A DNA stretch of 41,811 nucleotides from Burkholderiales bacterium (GCA_018969975.1 JAGWXI010000016.1:1-41811), one strand, 5' to 3'; shown: positions 8,763-17,783, numbered from the stretch's first letter. Numbers and translations: made by a program. Notes: a model not told the origin generated them from the sequence alone.

Positions 8763-10192
8763 GCGCTCTCGCAATGCAAGGCAATATAACTTTTGATTTG
8801 TGCCACGTCCGCTTGCATCACATGCACACGTTTGGGCAAAAGTTCGATGCCTACGAACTTATCAGGGCATGATGGCGATTGACCTAAGGCCTCTTGAATA
8901 GTCTCGGCAAATTTGATGGGCAACGCAGTTTCCAAAACAACCATGGGAATGCCAGGCTTCACATACTCACGCGCCACCTTCACGCCATCTGCAGTGTGGG
9001 TATCAATCATTTCATGGTGTTGTGCATAAACCGATTGGACCGTACGTAAACGATCAGCGTGGGAACTCTTGCCACTGACAAAACCAAACTGCTTGGCAGC
9101 CAATGCAAAGCGGGGATGTTGGCTTAAATCAAAACGACCGTTCTTGGAGAGTTGGGTAGCGAACAAATCACGCGTCGCATTTGCATCACGCCCCAACAAA
9201 TCAAATACAAAGCGCTCGAAATTACTGGCCTTGGAAATATCCATCGACGGGCTGGATGTTTCGTGCGTATCGGCACTGCCCCGCACACGGTACACACCGG
9301 TTTTGAAAAACTCATCCAAGACATCGTTTTCGTTCGTTGCCACAACCAAGGTATCAATAGGCAAGCCCATCATGCGCGCCACATGGCCTGCACAAATATT
9401 GCCAAAATTTCCACTCGGCACAGCGAAGCTGACTTTTTGCGTGTTGTTTCTTGTAGCCTGGAAATAGCCCGCGAAGTAATACACCACTTGCGCCAACAAG
9501 CGCGCCCAATTGATGGAATTGACCGTTCCAATTTTGTATTTAGCTTTAAATTCCAAATCGTTGGAGACGGCTTTCACCAAATCTTGGCAATCGTCAAACA
9601 CACCTTCAATCGCAATGTTGTGTATGTTCTCGTCCATCAGGCTAAACATTTGCGCCTGCTGGAAGGGGCTCATGCGTCCATGTGGACTGGTCATGAAAAC
9701 GCGTACACCGCGCTTGCCTCGCATGGCGTATTCCGCTGCGCTACCGGTGTCGCCACTGGTGGCGCCAAAGATATTGAGTTCTTCACCGCGGCGGGCCAAT
9801 TCGTATTCAAACAAATTACCCAGCAATTGCATGGCCATGTCTTTAAAAGCCAAGGTAGGCCCGTTGGACAAAGCCTCGACTAGCAAGCCCTCACCCAAGG
9901 GTCGCAATGGGACAATTTCTTTTGTACCAAACACTGCCTCTGTATAGGTCTTGTTGCAAAGCGCCTTCAAGTCGTCCGCAGGAATGTCATCGATAAACAA
10001 TGACAACACTTCAAAAGCCAAAGCTGCATAGCCTTGGGTTTGCAAAATCGTGCGCAGGCGCGCGAGGTGCGCATCGTCGATTTGTGGATAGTGCTCGGGC
10101 AAATACAAACCGCCATCGGGCGCCAAACCTTCTAGCAAGATGTCACAAAACTTTTTACGCTCAGGATGTCCGCGCGTCGACAAATACAACAT
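8759..10192 (-). CDS. thrC: Threonine synthase
   Basis: 477 residues, in the range of the longer ThrC class. It converts O-phosphohomoserine to threonine using PLP. Seen: an N-terminal STRG segment, the PLP-lysine site TLAFKD with Lys117, and the phosphate-binding loop GATSGDTGSAA. The ATG overlaps the hom stop by one base (TGATG), so hom and thrC are translationally coupled. No thrB gene lies between them; homoserine kinase must be elsewhere, as is common in proteobacteria that use an unlinked thrB. Confidence 0.98.
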   Translation of the reverse strand: MLYLSTRGHPERKKFCDILLEGLAPDGGLYLPEHYPQIDDAHLARLRTILQTQGYAALAFEVLSLFIDDIPADDLKALCNKTYTEAVFGTKEIVPLRPLGEGLLVEALSNGPTLAFKDMAMQLLGNLFEYELARRGEELNIFGATSGDTGSAAEYAMRGKRGVRVFMTSPHGRMSPFQQAQMFSLMDENIHNIAIEGVFDDCQDLVKAVSNDLEFKAKYKIGTVNSINWARLLAQVVYYFAGYFQATRNNTQKVSFAVPSGNFGNICAGHVARMMGLPIDTLVVATNENDVLDEFFKTGVYRVRGSADTHETSSPSMDISKASNFERFVFDLLGRDANATRDLFATQLSKNGRFDLSQHPRFALAAKQFGFVSGKSSHADRLRTVQSVYAQHHEMIDTHTADGVKVAREYVKPGIPMVVLETALPIKFAETIQEALGQSPSCPDKFVGIELLPKRVHVMQADVAQIKSYIALHCESA

Positions 10193-11514
10193 CAGTTCAA
10201 CTCTTCTTTGCGAATACGGGTGATGGGCGCCAGCACTGTGCTGAGTTGTTGCATCTGCGCAATGGCTTGGTTCATCTTGGCCTCCACACAGTCGTGGGTC
10301 AGGATGATCAAGTCGGTTTGGTTCTCGCCCTCACCGGCCTCACGTTGCAACACGGCATCAATGCTGATAGAAGCTTGCGCAAAGATACCGGTGATTTGCG
10401 CCAACACACCGGCTTGGTCTGCCACACGCAAACGCAGGTAGTAACTCGTGACAACTTGCTGCATAGGCAAGACCGGCAGTTGGTCTTTGGCCTGGTCAAA
10501 GGTTTCCGGTTGGAATGCCAGATGGGGCACGCGGTTCAATGGATCCGCCGTGTGCAAGCGTGTGACATCTACCAAGTCTGCAATCACAGCACTGGCTGTG
10601 GGCTCGCTTCCAGCACCTTTACCGTAATACAGCGTTGTTCCGACTGCATCGGCTTGCACCATCACCGCGTTCATAGCCCCTTCTACATTGGCAATCAAAC
10701 GCTTGGCAGGCACTAAGCAAGGATGCACACGCAATTCAATCCCAGTAGCGGTGCGCTTAGAAATACCCAAGAGCTTGATGCGATACCCCAGCTGTTCGGC
10801 ATAGCGGATATCTTGCGCTTCTAATTTGGTAATGCCTTCCACATACGCTTTATCAAACTGCACAGGCACACCAAAGGCAATCGCAGCCATGATGGTGGCC
10901 TTGTGCGCGGCATCAACACCTTCAATATCAAACGTAGGGTCAGCCTCTGCATAACCCAAAGCCTGCGCTTGCTTGAGCACATCGCCAAAGGCCAAGCCTT
11001 TGTCGCGCATTTCAGACAAGATGAAATTGGTTGTGCCGTTGATGATGCCCGCCACCCAATGGATTCGGTTGGCACTCAAACCCTCGCGCAAAGCTTTGAT
11101 GATCGGTATGCCACCAGCAACGGCCGCTTCAAACGCCACCATCACACCTTGTTTGTGGGCCGCAGCAAATATCTCTGTGCCATGCACCGCCAACAACGCT
11201 TTGTTGGCTGTCACCACATGCTTGCCGGCAGCGATCGCTTCGAGCACCAATTGTTTGGCAATGCCATAGCCACCAATGAGTTCGACCACGATGTCGATGT
11301 CTGGGTTAGCAATCACTTGGCGTGCATCGTTGACCACTTTCACAGCGCTGCCCACAATCGCTTGCGCGCGTGCTGTGTCGAGGTCAGCGACCATCGTGAC
11401 TTGTATCGGGCGACCCGCACGGCGTTGTATTTCTTCTTGGTTGCGTTTGAGCACTTCAAAAGTGCCACTGCCTACGGTGCCAATGCCTAAAAGGCCAACT
11501 TGTATTGGTTTCAT
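10192..11514 (-). CDS. hom: Homoserine dehydrogenase
   Basis: 440 residues, monofunctional (no aspartokinase domain). It reduces aspartate semialdehyde to homoserine, the branch point to threonine and methionine. Order: Rossmann NAD(P) domain with GLLGIGTVGSG (8-18), catalytic domain with the GIINGTTNFIL and YAEADPTFDIEG segments, and a C-terminal ACT domain from about 355 (the VADQAGVLAQITGIF block), which suggests feedback inhibition by threonine. The ATG overlaps the alaA stop as ATGA. Confidence 0.98.
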   Translation of the reverse strand: MKPIQVGLLGIGTVGSGTFEVLKRNQEEIQRRAGRPIQVTMVADLDTARAQAIVGSAVKVVNDARQVIANPDIDIVVELIGGYGIAKQLVLEAIAAGKHVVTANKALLAVHGTEIFAAAHKQGVMVAFEAAVAGGIPIIKALREGLSANRIHWVAGIINGTTNFILSEMRDKGLAFGDVLKQAQALGYAEADPTFDIEGVDAAHKATIMAAIAFGVPVQFDKAYVEGITKLEAQDIRYAEQLGYRIKLLGISKRTATGIELRVHPCLVPAKRLIANVEGAMNAVMVQADAVGTTLYYGKGAGSEPTASAVIADLVDVTRLHTADPLNRVPHLAFQPETFDQAKDQLPVLPMQQVVTSYYLRLRVADQAGVLAQITGIFAQASISIDAVLQREAGEGENQTDLIILTHDCVEAKMNQAIAQMQQLSTVLAPITRIRKEELN

Positions 11515-12737
11515 GCTGCTCGGTTATTTCGGTAGTTTTCTAAAAATTTAGCCATGCGTGTAATGGCTTCGCGCAACTCGTCTTCGTGTGGCAAGAAGAC
11601 CACTCGGAAATGGTCTGGGTGGGGCCAATTGAATCCCGTGCCTTGCACCAACATCACTTTGGTGTCTTGCAGCATTTCTAAGAAAAACTGTTGGTCGTCT
11701 TCAATCGGATAGACCTTGGGGTCTAGGCGAGGGAACAAATACAAAGCAGCTTGCGGCTTGACACAGGTCACACCCGGAATAGCGGTAATGAGTTCATAGG
11801 CCAAATCGCGTTGCTTGCGCAAACGCCCCCCCTCGCCCACTAAGTCGTTGATGCTTTGGTACCCGCCTAGCGCAGTTTGAATCGCCCATTGCCCTGGAAC
11901 GTTCGCGCATAACCGCATGTTCGAGAGCATGTTCAAGCCCTCGATGTAGTCTTCGGCTGGTTTTTTGTTGCCAGAAACTATCAACCAACCTGCGCGGTAA
12001 CCGCAGGAGCGATAACTCTTAGAGAGTGAGTTGAATGTCAAAGTCAGGACGTCGTTGCTCAGACTGGCGATAGGCGTGTGCTTGACGTTGTCATACAAAA
12101 CTTTGTCATAGACCTCGTCGGCAAAAATCACCAAACCGTGTTCGCGCGCTAGGGTAATGATCTCTAAAAGCAAGGCATCTGAATAAAGCGCACCCGTGGG
12201 GTTGTTGGGGTTGATCACCACAATTCCTTTGGTCTGCGGTGTAATTTTGCTGCGAATGTCCTTGATATCTGGCATCCAGCCATTCGCCTCGTCGCACATG
12301 TAATGGATGGGTGTGCCGCCTGAGAGACTAACTGCAGCAGTCCAAAGTGGATAGTCAGGCGCTGGCAATAACAACTCATCCCCGTCATCGAGAAGACCGT
12401 TGGTCGCCATCACGATCAGTTCGCTAGCACCGTTGCCTAAGTAAATATCTTCTAACCCAACGCCCTTGATACCTTGACGCTGTGTTTCGTGCATCACTGC
12501 TTTACGCGCACCAAAAATGCCCTTGCTGTCCGAATAACCAGCTGAAGTGGGCAAGTTACGGATCATGTCTTGCTGAATTTCTTCAGGCGCATCAAAACCA
12601 AACACCGCCAAATTACCGATGTTGAGTTTGATGATTTTTTGACCGTCTTCTTCCATTTGACGGGCACGGTCCATGATGGGTCCGCGTATGTCGTAACAGA
12701 CGTTGGACAGCTTGTTGGATTTTTGAATGGTTCTCAA
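11511..12737 (-). CDS. alaA: Alanine-synthesizing aminotransferase, AlaA type
   Basis: 408 residues with a TTG start at 12737. This start gives the conserved family beginning (IQKSNKLSNVCYDIRGP), has GGAGG four bases upstream, and matches the 405-residue E. coli AlaA. An ATG at 12794 would add 19 unmatched residues across the promoter region. It is a PLP fold-type I aminotransferase making alanine from pyruvate and glutamate. The PLP lysine is Lys240 in SLSKSYRSCG, with NPNNPTGA at about 177-184. It is the first gene of the chain leading into hom, thrC and the moco genes. Confidence 0.94.
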   Translation of the reverse strand: MRTIQKSNKLSNVCYDIRGPIMDRARQMEEDGQKIIKLNIGNLAVFGFDAPEEIQQDMIRNLPTSAGYSDSKGIFGARKAVMHETQRQGIKGVGLEDIYLGNGASELIVMATNGLLDDGDELLLPAPDYPLWTAAVSLSGGTPIHYMCDEANGWMPDIKDIRSKITPQTKGIVVINPNNPTGALYSDALLLEIITLAREHGLVIFADEVYDKVLYDNVKHTPIASLSNDVLTLTFNSLSKSYRSCGYRAGWLIVSGNKKPAEDYIEGLNMLSNMRLCANVPGQWAIQTALGGYQSINDLVGEGGRLRKQRDLAYELITAIPGVTCVKPQAALYLFPRLDPKVYPIEDDQQFFLEMLQDTKVMLVQGTGFNWPHPDHFRVVFLPHEDELREAITRMAKFLENYRNNRAA

Positions 12738-12805
12738 AGTCCCTCCAAGGGCTCTTTTATAGGGTGAAAACCTATAATTTGACCACAGTTCCACGCCACT
12801 TCACT
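12738..12805. promoter_or_regulatory. Divergent promoter region, alaA (minus) and Mth938-like gene (plus)
   Basis: The gap holds TATAAT on the plus strand (12773-12778), about 28 bases before the ATG at 12806, and TATAAA on the minus strand (12756-12761), about 20 bases before the alaA TTG. Neither has a good -35 hexamer at 17 bases, so these are candidates only. Confidence 0.4.
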
Positions 12806-13180
12806 ATGAAACTCCAACCCGATCGCCCCGACACTCTCTCTGTGACTGGCTATGGGGTTGGATGGATAGGTGTATCTGGAGAAAAAATCAGCCACAGCCT
12901 TGTTATTACTTCGCTCGGGGACAAATTTGACTGGGATTGTTTGCAATTCTCAGATTTGACGCCCAGACATTTTGAGCGTTTGTCCCAATTGCCCGTAGAA
13001 CTCCTGATTTTTGGAAGCGGTACCCAACTTCGATTTATCCATCTGGAATGGCTGAGTCCCCTGATGCAAAGAGGAATTGGATTGGAAACCATGGATACAT
13101 TTGCAGCTTGCCGCACCTTCAATATCCTTGCTGGTGAAGGCCGCAAAGTAGCTGCCGCTCTTTTAGTAGAACAGCCATAA
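12806..13180 (+). CDS. Mth938-like domain-containing protein
   Basis: 124 residues, the normal length for the small Mth938/Xcc1710-like family (DUF498). Seen: the central LIFGSGTQLRF strand-loop and the C-terminal GIGLETMDTFAACRTFNILAG-type block, which define the family. Function is unknown in bacteria; eukaryotic relatives include the complex I assembly factor NDUFAF3, a relation known from the family and not shown here. The start was set at ATG 12806 (MKLQPDRPD); a start at 12764 would run through the predicted -10 element. It is divergent from alaA and is followed after 162 bases by bcp. Confidence 0.85.
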   Translation: MKLQPDRPDTLSVTGYGVGWIGVSGEKISHSLVITSLGDKFDWDCLQFSDLTPRHFERLSQLPVELLIFGSGTQLRFIHLEWLSPLMQRGIGLETMDTFAACRTFNILAGEGRKVAAALLVEQP

Positions 13181-13279
13181 ACAACTTTTCATTTTTTCTT
13201 TTCTCTTTTGTTTCAAGCTGAATTACGGCAACGTAAGGCATTTGTAATTTCCAGTTAAAATCACGGGTTGTCGTTTGAA

Positions 13280-13301
13280 GGTGCGTCTACACAGTCGCAC
13301 C
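13280..13301 (+). promoter_or_regulatory. Hairpin in the bcp leader
   Basis: A 6-bp stem GGTGCG/CGCACC encloses 10 bases. It is followed 11 bases later by a run of seven T. The distance from hairpin to T tract is too long for a standard terminator, so it may be a leader structure or the terminator of the upstream gene. Confidence 0.3.
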
Positions 13302-13342
13302 CCTCGATCGGCCTTTTTTTCTGTCACATCTGATTGAGCGCC

Positions 13343-13819
13343 ATGGCAATTGTTGTCAACAAACCCCTTCCCGAATTTGAAGCTAACGCCACAGGCGGTA
13401 TTAAGGTCTCTAATTCTTCCCACCATGGCCACATAGTGGTTTTGTATTTCTACCCCAAGGACAACACACCGGGTTGCACTACTGAAGCTATGCAGTTTCG
13501 CGATAAATACAAAGACTTCGCGAAAGCTGGCGCTGTCGTATTTGGTGTCTCGCGCGACAACATGAAGTCACACGACGACTTCAAAGCAAAACTGGAACTG
13601 CCTTTTCAACTCATTGCCGACACCGAAGAAAAAATGTGTCACATGTTTGGTGTTGTTAAAAATAAAATCATGTACGGGAAAAAAGTAAAAGGTATCGAAC
13701 GCAGTACATTTTTGATTGGTGCCGACGGCATGCTAAAACATGAATGGCGCGGACTTAAAGTACCTGGACATGTTGATGAAGTTCTCAAGGCAGTGAAAGC
13801 CCTTAAGAAATCTGGCTGA
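13343..13819 (+). CDS. bcp: Peroxiredoxin, Bcp/PrxQ type
   Basis: 158 residues, a thiol peroxidase reducing H2O2 and organic hydroperoxides in the cytoplasm. The peroxidatic cysteine is Cys45 in YFYPKDNTPGCTTE. The usual nearby resolving cysteine five residues later (Cys50 in E. coli Bcp) is replaced by Met50; the only other cysteine is Cys99 (EEKMCHMFGV), at the position of E. coli Cys99. The enzyme is therefore either a 1-Cys type or uses Cys99. ATG 13343 was chosen over a TTG at 13334; no strong ribosome-binding site is visible for either. phoH follows 38 bases later on the same strand. Confidence 0.94.
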   Translation: MAIVVNKPLPEFEANATGGIKVSNSSHHGHIVVLYFYPKDNTPGCTTEAMQFRDKYKDFAKAGAVVFGVSRDNMKSHDDFKAKLELPFQLIADTEEKMCHMFGVVKNKIMYGKKVKGIERSTFLIGADGMLKHEWRGLKVPGHVDEVLKAVKALKKSG

Positions 13820-13857
13820 AAACCTGCACTCAATTGATACACCCCCAGTCTCACCTC

Positions 13858-15534
13858 ATGCCCCTGCCACCAGCTCCCACCAAACGCGCTGCTCTTGTCA
13901 ATACCGAAGCATTTGATGCACCTGCAAAAACCCGTCCCACCCGCCGTTCTAGTGAACAAGAAGAGTTAACTCAAAGAGAAACACTCCATCCTTCGCTAGA
14001 TGGATTTGATCGCTCAGGCGGCGGAGAGCTACACGAAGAATTGATGGAGCCTGAAATACTGCAGCGCACCATGCCGTCCTCCACAAAAAAGACCAGCATC
14101 CAAACGCGAACAACTTCCAAGCCGAAAAAAACAAAAAGCACTGGGCCTATCAAATTATTCGTGCTCGATACCAATGTATTAATGCATGATCCGATGTGCC
14201 TCTATCGCTTTGAAGAGCACGACATCTTTTTACCGATGATCGTTTTGGAGGAGCTCGATAGTAATAAAAAAGGCATGACCGAAGTCGCTCGTAATGCCAG
14301 ACAGACAAGCCGTTCTCTGGATGCGTTGGTTGCACATCACCATGAAGCTGACATCACCACCGGTATCCAACTCAACGGCACAGGACATCGTGAAGTAGGC
14401 GGGCGGCTGTTCTTCCAAACCCAACCCCTTCATTTCACACTTCCATCGAGCCTGCCCCAAGGTAAAGCAGACAACCAAATTTTGGGCGTGGTTGAAGCTT
14501 TGCGTGCGCAATATGCAAATCGACCTGTAGTCTTGGTATCCAAAGACATCAATATGCGCGTCAAAGCCCGCGCACTTGGATTATTGGCCGAAGACTATCA
14601 AAACGACAAAACTTTGGAAGACGGTGATTTGCTGTATTCCGGTGCTTTGGCCTTGCCCCATGATTTTTGGATCAAGCACGCCAAGTCCGTAGAGAGTTGG
14701 CAAAGTGGCAGTCAAACTTTTTACAGATTAAGTGGGCCCATCGTTCCAGAACTTCATATCAACCAGTTTGTTTATTTCGAGTCCCCTGGTGAACCTAGTT
14801 TGTATGCACGTGTGACTGAAATTCGCGGCAAGACTGTGGTGCTTAAAACATTGAAGGATTTCACCCATCTCAAAAATGCAGTCTGGGGTGTGACCACTAG
14901 AAACCGCGAACAAAACTTCGCGATGAATTTACTCACTGACCCTGAAATTGACTTTGTCACTCTTACTGGAACTGCCGGCACAGGCAAGACTTTGATGGCA
15001 CTTGCCGCTGGCCTTACCCAAGTGCTGGACGACCGCCGATATACCGAGATCATCATGACGCGCGCAACAGTGAGTGTTGGCGAAGACATCGGCTTCTTGC
15101 CGGGTACAGAAGAAGAAAAAATGGGGCCATGGATGGGGGCTCTTGATGACAACTTAGAAGTTCTTGCTAAAACTGAAACCAGCGCTGGCGAATGGGGACG
15201 TGCAGCAACCAACGAACTTATTCGCAGCCGCATAAAGATTAAAAGCTTGAACTTTATGCGCGGGCGTACTTTCCTCAACAAGTATTTGATCATCGACGAA
15301 GCGCAAAACCTAACGCCTAAGCAAATGAAAACCTTGATTACCCGCGCGGGGCCTGGTACCAAAATTGTTTGTATGGGTAATTTGGCCCAGATTGACACAC
15401 CCTACCTAACCGAAGGTTCTTCGGGATTAACTTTTGCGGTAGACCGCTTTAAGGGATGGCCCCATGGCGGCCACATCACACTAGCCCGCGGAGAGCGTTC
15501 ACGCCTAGCGGACTTTGCTAGCGACGTGCTTTGA
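13858..15534 (+). CDS. PhoH family protein with N-terminal PIN domain (PhoH2 type)
   Basis: 558 residues. Order: a low-complexity, charged N-terminal region (1 to about 97, rich in Pro/Thr/Lys); a PIN nuclease-like domain starting at FVLDTNVLMHDP with Asp104; a linker; and a PhoH ATPase with Walker A GTAGTGKT (371-378) and Walker B YLIIDEAQN (476-484). PIN-PhoH fusions are reported as RNA helicase/RNase enzymes in actinobacteria; the same activity is inferred here. The start was set at ATG 13858; the frame extends to a TTG at 13834 without support. The stop is 4 bases from the convergent dnaB stop, and no terminator is seen between them. Confidence 0.9.
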   Translation: MPLPPAPTKRAALVNTEAFDAPAKTRPTRRSSEQEELTQRETLHPSLDGFDRSGGGELHEELMEPEILQRTMPSSTKKTSIQTRTTSKPKKTKSTGPIKLFVLDTNVLMHDPMCLYRFEEHDIFLPMIVLEELDSNKKGMTEVARNARQTSRSLDALVAHHHEADITTGIQLNGTGHREVGGRLFFQTQPLHFTLPSSLPQGKADNQILGVVEALRAQYANRPVVLVSKDINMRVKARALGLLAEDYQNDKTLEDGDLLYSGALALPHDFWIKHAKSVESWQSGSQTFYRLSGPIVPELHINQFVYFESPGEPSLYARVTEIRGKTVVLKTLKDFTHLKNAVWGVTTRNREQNFAMNLLTDPEIDFVTLTGTAGTGKTLMALAAGLTQVLDDRRYTEIIMTRATVSVGEDIGFLPGTEEEKMGPWMGALDDNLEVLAKTETSAGEWGRAATNELIRSRIKIKSLNFMRGRTFLNKYLIIDEAQNLTPKQMKTLITRAGPGTKIVCMGNLAQIDTPYLTEGSSGLTFAVDRFKGWPHGGHITLARGERSRLADFASDVL

Positions 15535-15538
15535 TTTT

Positions 15539-16951
15539 TTAGTAATCCCCACTGCTGTAGCCACTTGCCAAGCTTTCAAAGCGGGTAATGGGCTTGAGGA
15601 ATGCGAGCTTCACCGTACCTGTAGGGCCATTACGGTGTTTGCCAATAATGACTTCTGCAACACCTGGTTCTTTTGAGTCTTTGTTGTAGTAATCATCTCG
15701 GTAGATGAACATGATGACATCCGCATCTTGTTCTATCGCGCCAGACTCTCGTAAATCGCTCATCATGGGTCGTTTATCCGTACGAGTCTCCACACTTCGA
15801 TTGAGTTGCGACAAGGCCATTACAGGACATTGCAATTCTTTGGCCAACATTTTTAATCCGCGCGAAATTTCACCAATTTCTGTGGCGCGGTTGTCACCAT
15901 TGCTGTTGCTGGTGTTACCACTCATTAGTTGCAAATAATCAACAACAATCAAGCCTAATTTTCCACAAGAGCGTGCCAATCTCCGCGCATTGGCGCGAAG
16001 TTCCATGGGCGTAAGGCTAGGTGTCTCATCAATATGCAGAGAAACATTACGTAATTTCTCCATCGTCTCCGCCAAACGAGGCCATTCTTCTTGGTTCAAT
16101 TTACCAGTGCGTAAACGTTGCTGATCAATGCGCCCAAGAGAACCAACAATACGAATAGCCAATTGTGAGGCACCCATTTCCATAGAAAACACGGCAACTG
16201 GTAAGCCTTCGTTGAGCGCTACATGCTCAGCAATATTGATTGCCAGAGCTGTTTTACCCATAGATGGTCTGGCGGCAAGAACAATCAAATCTCCAGCCTG
16301 CATTCCAGAGGTCATCCTGTCAAAGTCAATAAAACCCGAGGCTACCCCAGTGATGTCGTTTTGTTGTTTGGACATTTCATCAACGCGGTCCATCAAAATC
16401 ACGGCCAATTGATCCATGCTTTGAAAGCCCTGTTTCAAGCGGGATCCTTCTTCACCTATTTGGAAGATTTTTTGCTCTGCCTCATCCAGAATTTGAGGAA
16501 CAGGTTTTCCTTGGGTATTGAAAGCATTTGTAGCAATTTCGTCACTTGCGGTTACCAATTTGCGCAAGATGGCTCTTTCGCGAACGATTTCAGCATAGCG
16601 ACGGATGTTGCTAGCACTTGGCACATACTGTGCAAGCGCATTTAAGTATCCCAAGCCTCCAACTTCTTCAGCTTTGCCAATAGACTGCAAATATTCATAG
16701 ACCGTGATCACATCTGCAGGGCGCGAAGTATTGATTAGCGCACCAATACCTGCATAGACTTGCCGGTGTTCGTAGCGATAGAAAGCGGACTCGGACAATA
16801 AATCGGTGACTTGCTCCCACGATTTGTTGTCGAGTAGCAAGCCACCTAACACGCTCGATTCAGCCTCCATGGAATGCGGAGGAATACGCAACTGCGCAAC
16901 CTGCTGATCGGCAGGAAAGTTGTCGTCAAAGTTTGATAAAACGGCAGACAT
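15539..16951 (-). CDS. dnaB: Replicative DNA helicase DnaB
   Basis: 470 residues, a hexameric 5'-3' helicase of the replication fork. N-terminal DnaB domain (about 20-125), linker, then a RecA-like ATPase with Walker A ARPSMGKT (227-234), the VVDYLQLM Walker B segment and the SDLRESGAIEQDAD arginine-finger region. No intein is present. It is the distal gene after rpsF-priB-rpsR-rplI, with 74 bases after rplI that hold two DnaA boxes. The ribosome-binding site is weak (TAGG upstream). Confidence 0.98.
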   Translation of the reverse strand: MSAVLSNFDDNFPADQQVAQLRIPPHSMEAESSVLGGLLLDNKSWEQVTDLLSESAFYRYEHRQVYAGIGALINTSRPADVITVYEYLQSIGKAEEVGGLGYLNALAQYVPSASNIRRYAEIVRERAILRKLVTASDEIATNAFNTQGKPVPQILDEAEQKIFQIGEEGSRLKQGFQSMDQLAVILMDRVDEMSKQQNDITGVASGFIDFDRMTSGMQAGDLIVLAARPSMGKTALAINIAEHVALNEGLPVAVFSMEMGASQLAIRIVGSLGRIDQQRLRTGKLNQEEWPRLAETMEKLRNVSLHIDETPSLTPMELRANARRLARSCGKLGLIVVDYLQLMSGNTSNSNGDNRATEIGEISRGLKMLAKELQCPVMALSQLNRSVETRTDKRPMMSDLRESGAIEQDADVIMFIYRDDYYNKDSKEPGVAEVIIGKHRNGPTGTVKLAFLKPITRFESLASGYSSGDY

Positions 16952-16997
16952 AGTTTTTAATAAAACCTACATCCTAAGCCCTGATGGGCCCGCACCC

Positions 16998-17018
16998 TGG
17001 GGATAAACCTGTGGATAA
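16998..17018 (-). promoter_or_regulatory. Tandem DnaA boxes upstream of dnaB
   Basis: On the minus strand the sequence reads TTATCCACA (17010-17018, exact consensus DnaA box), then three bases, then TTATCCCCA (16998-17006, eight of nine matches). The boxes are direct repeats at 12-base spacing. They are flanked by the inverted repeat GCACC (16992-16996) and GGTGC (17021-17025), so both lie in the loop of a possible stem abutting the rplI stop. Confidence 0.7.
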
Positions 17019-17025
17019 AAGGTGC

Positions 17026-17478
17026 TTAAGCCGTTTCGCCGTAAACCGACACAGTTATATCTACCACTACGTCTGTATGTAAAGCTACGCTTACGGTGCT
17101 GTCGCCTACCAATTTGATAGGGCCCGTGGGCATACGGATTTGCGATTTAGCTACCGCGTAACCATTTTTAGTCAATTCTTCGGCGATGTCGAAGTTGGTA
17201 ACAGAACCGAATAAACGACCATCTACGCCCGCTTTTTGACTTAACTTGATGGAAGTACCGCCGAGTTTTTCGCCTTGCGCCTGCGCAGCAGCCAGTTTAG
17301 TGGCGGCAGCTTTTTCTAATTCAGCACGACGGTTTTCGAACTCTTTGATGGCCGATTCGGTAGCGCGTCGGGCACGCCCTGAGGGAATTAAAAAGTTGCG
17401 TGCGTAGCCGTCTTTGACTCTAACAACTTCACCTAGATTTCCAAGGTTAACGACCTTGTCGAGAAGAATAATTTGCAT
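17026..17478 (-). CDS. rplI: 50S ribosomal protein L9
   Basis: 150 residues, the normal L9 length. The N-terminal domain begins [19 protein letters not shown] with the [10 protein letters not shown] block, joined by a long charged helix (about 45-75) to the C-terminal RNA-binding domain containing the DGRLFGSVT segment. It binds domain V of 23S rRNA near the L1 stalk. AAGGAG lies about 8 bases before the ATG. The gene follows rpsR by 12 bases in the standard ribosomal/primosomal operon. Confidence 0.98.
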   Translation of the reverse strand: MQIILLDKVVNLGNLGEVVRVKDGYARNFLIPSGRARRATESAIKEFENRRAELEKAAATKLAAAQAQGEKLGGTSIKLSQKAGVDGRLFGSVTNFDIAEELTKNGYAVAKSQIRMPTGPIKLVGDSTVSVALHTDVVVDITVSVYGETA

Positions 17479-17490
17479 GGCCGTATCTCC

Positions 17491-17772
17491 TTAGATATTG
17501 TGCTGGTCACTGTAAGGAACCAAAGCCAAAAAACGGGCGCGCTTGATGGCAGTATTGAGTTGGCGCTGGTAGATAGCGCGTGTGCCAGTCAAACGGGCAG
17601 GAATGATCTTGCCGTTTTCAGCGATGAAGTCACGCAAGGTGTCGACATCTTTGTAGTCTATTTCTTCAACGCCAGTGACTGTGAAACGGCAAAAGCGCTT
17701 GCGTTTGAACAAAAGTGATTGGGTATTGCGCTTGGGGCGCTTGTCTTTGTTGAATTTTTTAAATGTGGCCAT
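17491..17772 (-). CDS. rpsR: 30S ribosomal protein S18
   Basis: 93 residues. The conserved core [25 protein letters not shown] and the [27 protein letters not shown] tail identify S18, which pairs with S6 on the 30S platform. The N-terminus carries a basic extension typical of betaproteobacteria. AGGA lies 9 bases before the ATG. It sits between priB and rplI. Confidence 0.98.
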   Translation of the reverse strand: MATFKKFNKDKRPKRNTQSLLFKRKRFCRFTVTGVEEIDYKDVDTLRDFIAENGKIIPARLTGTRAIYQRQLNTAIKRARFLALVPYSDQHNI

Positions 17773-17783
17773 GATTGGTCATC

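Noticed and set aside
13296-13320. Terminator formed by the 13280-13301 hairpin and the T7 tract
   Set aside because: Eleven bases separate the stem from the T run, and no closer stem with good GC pairing is present, so I list the hairpin only as a leader structure.
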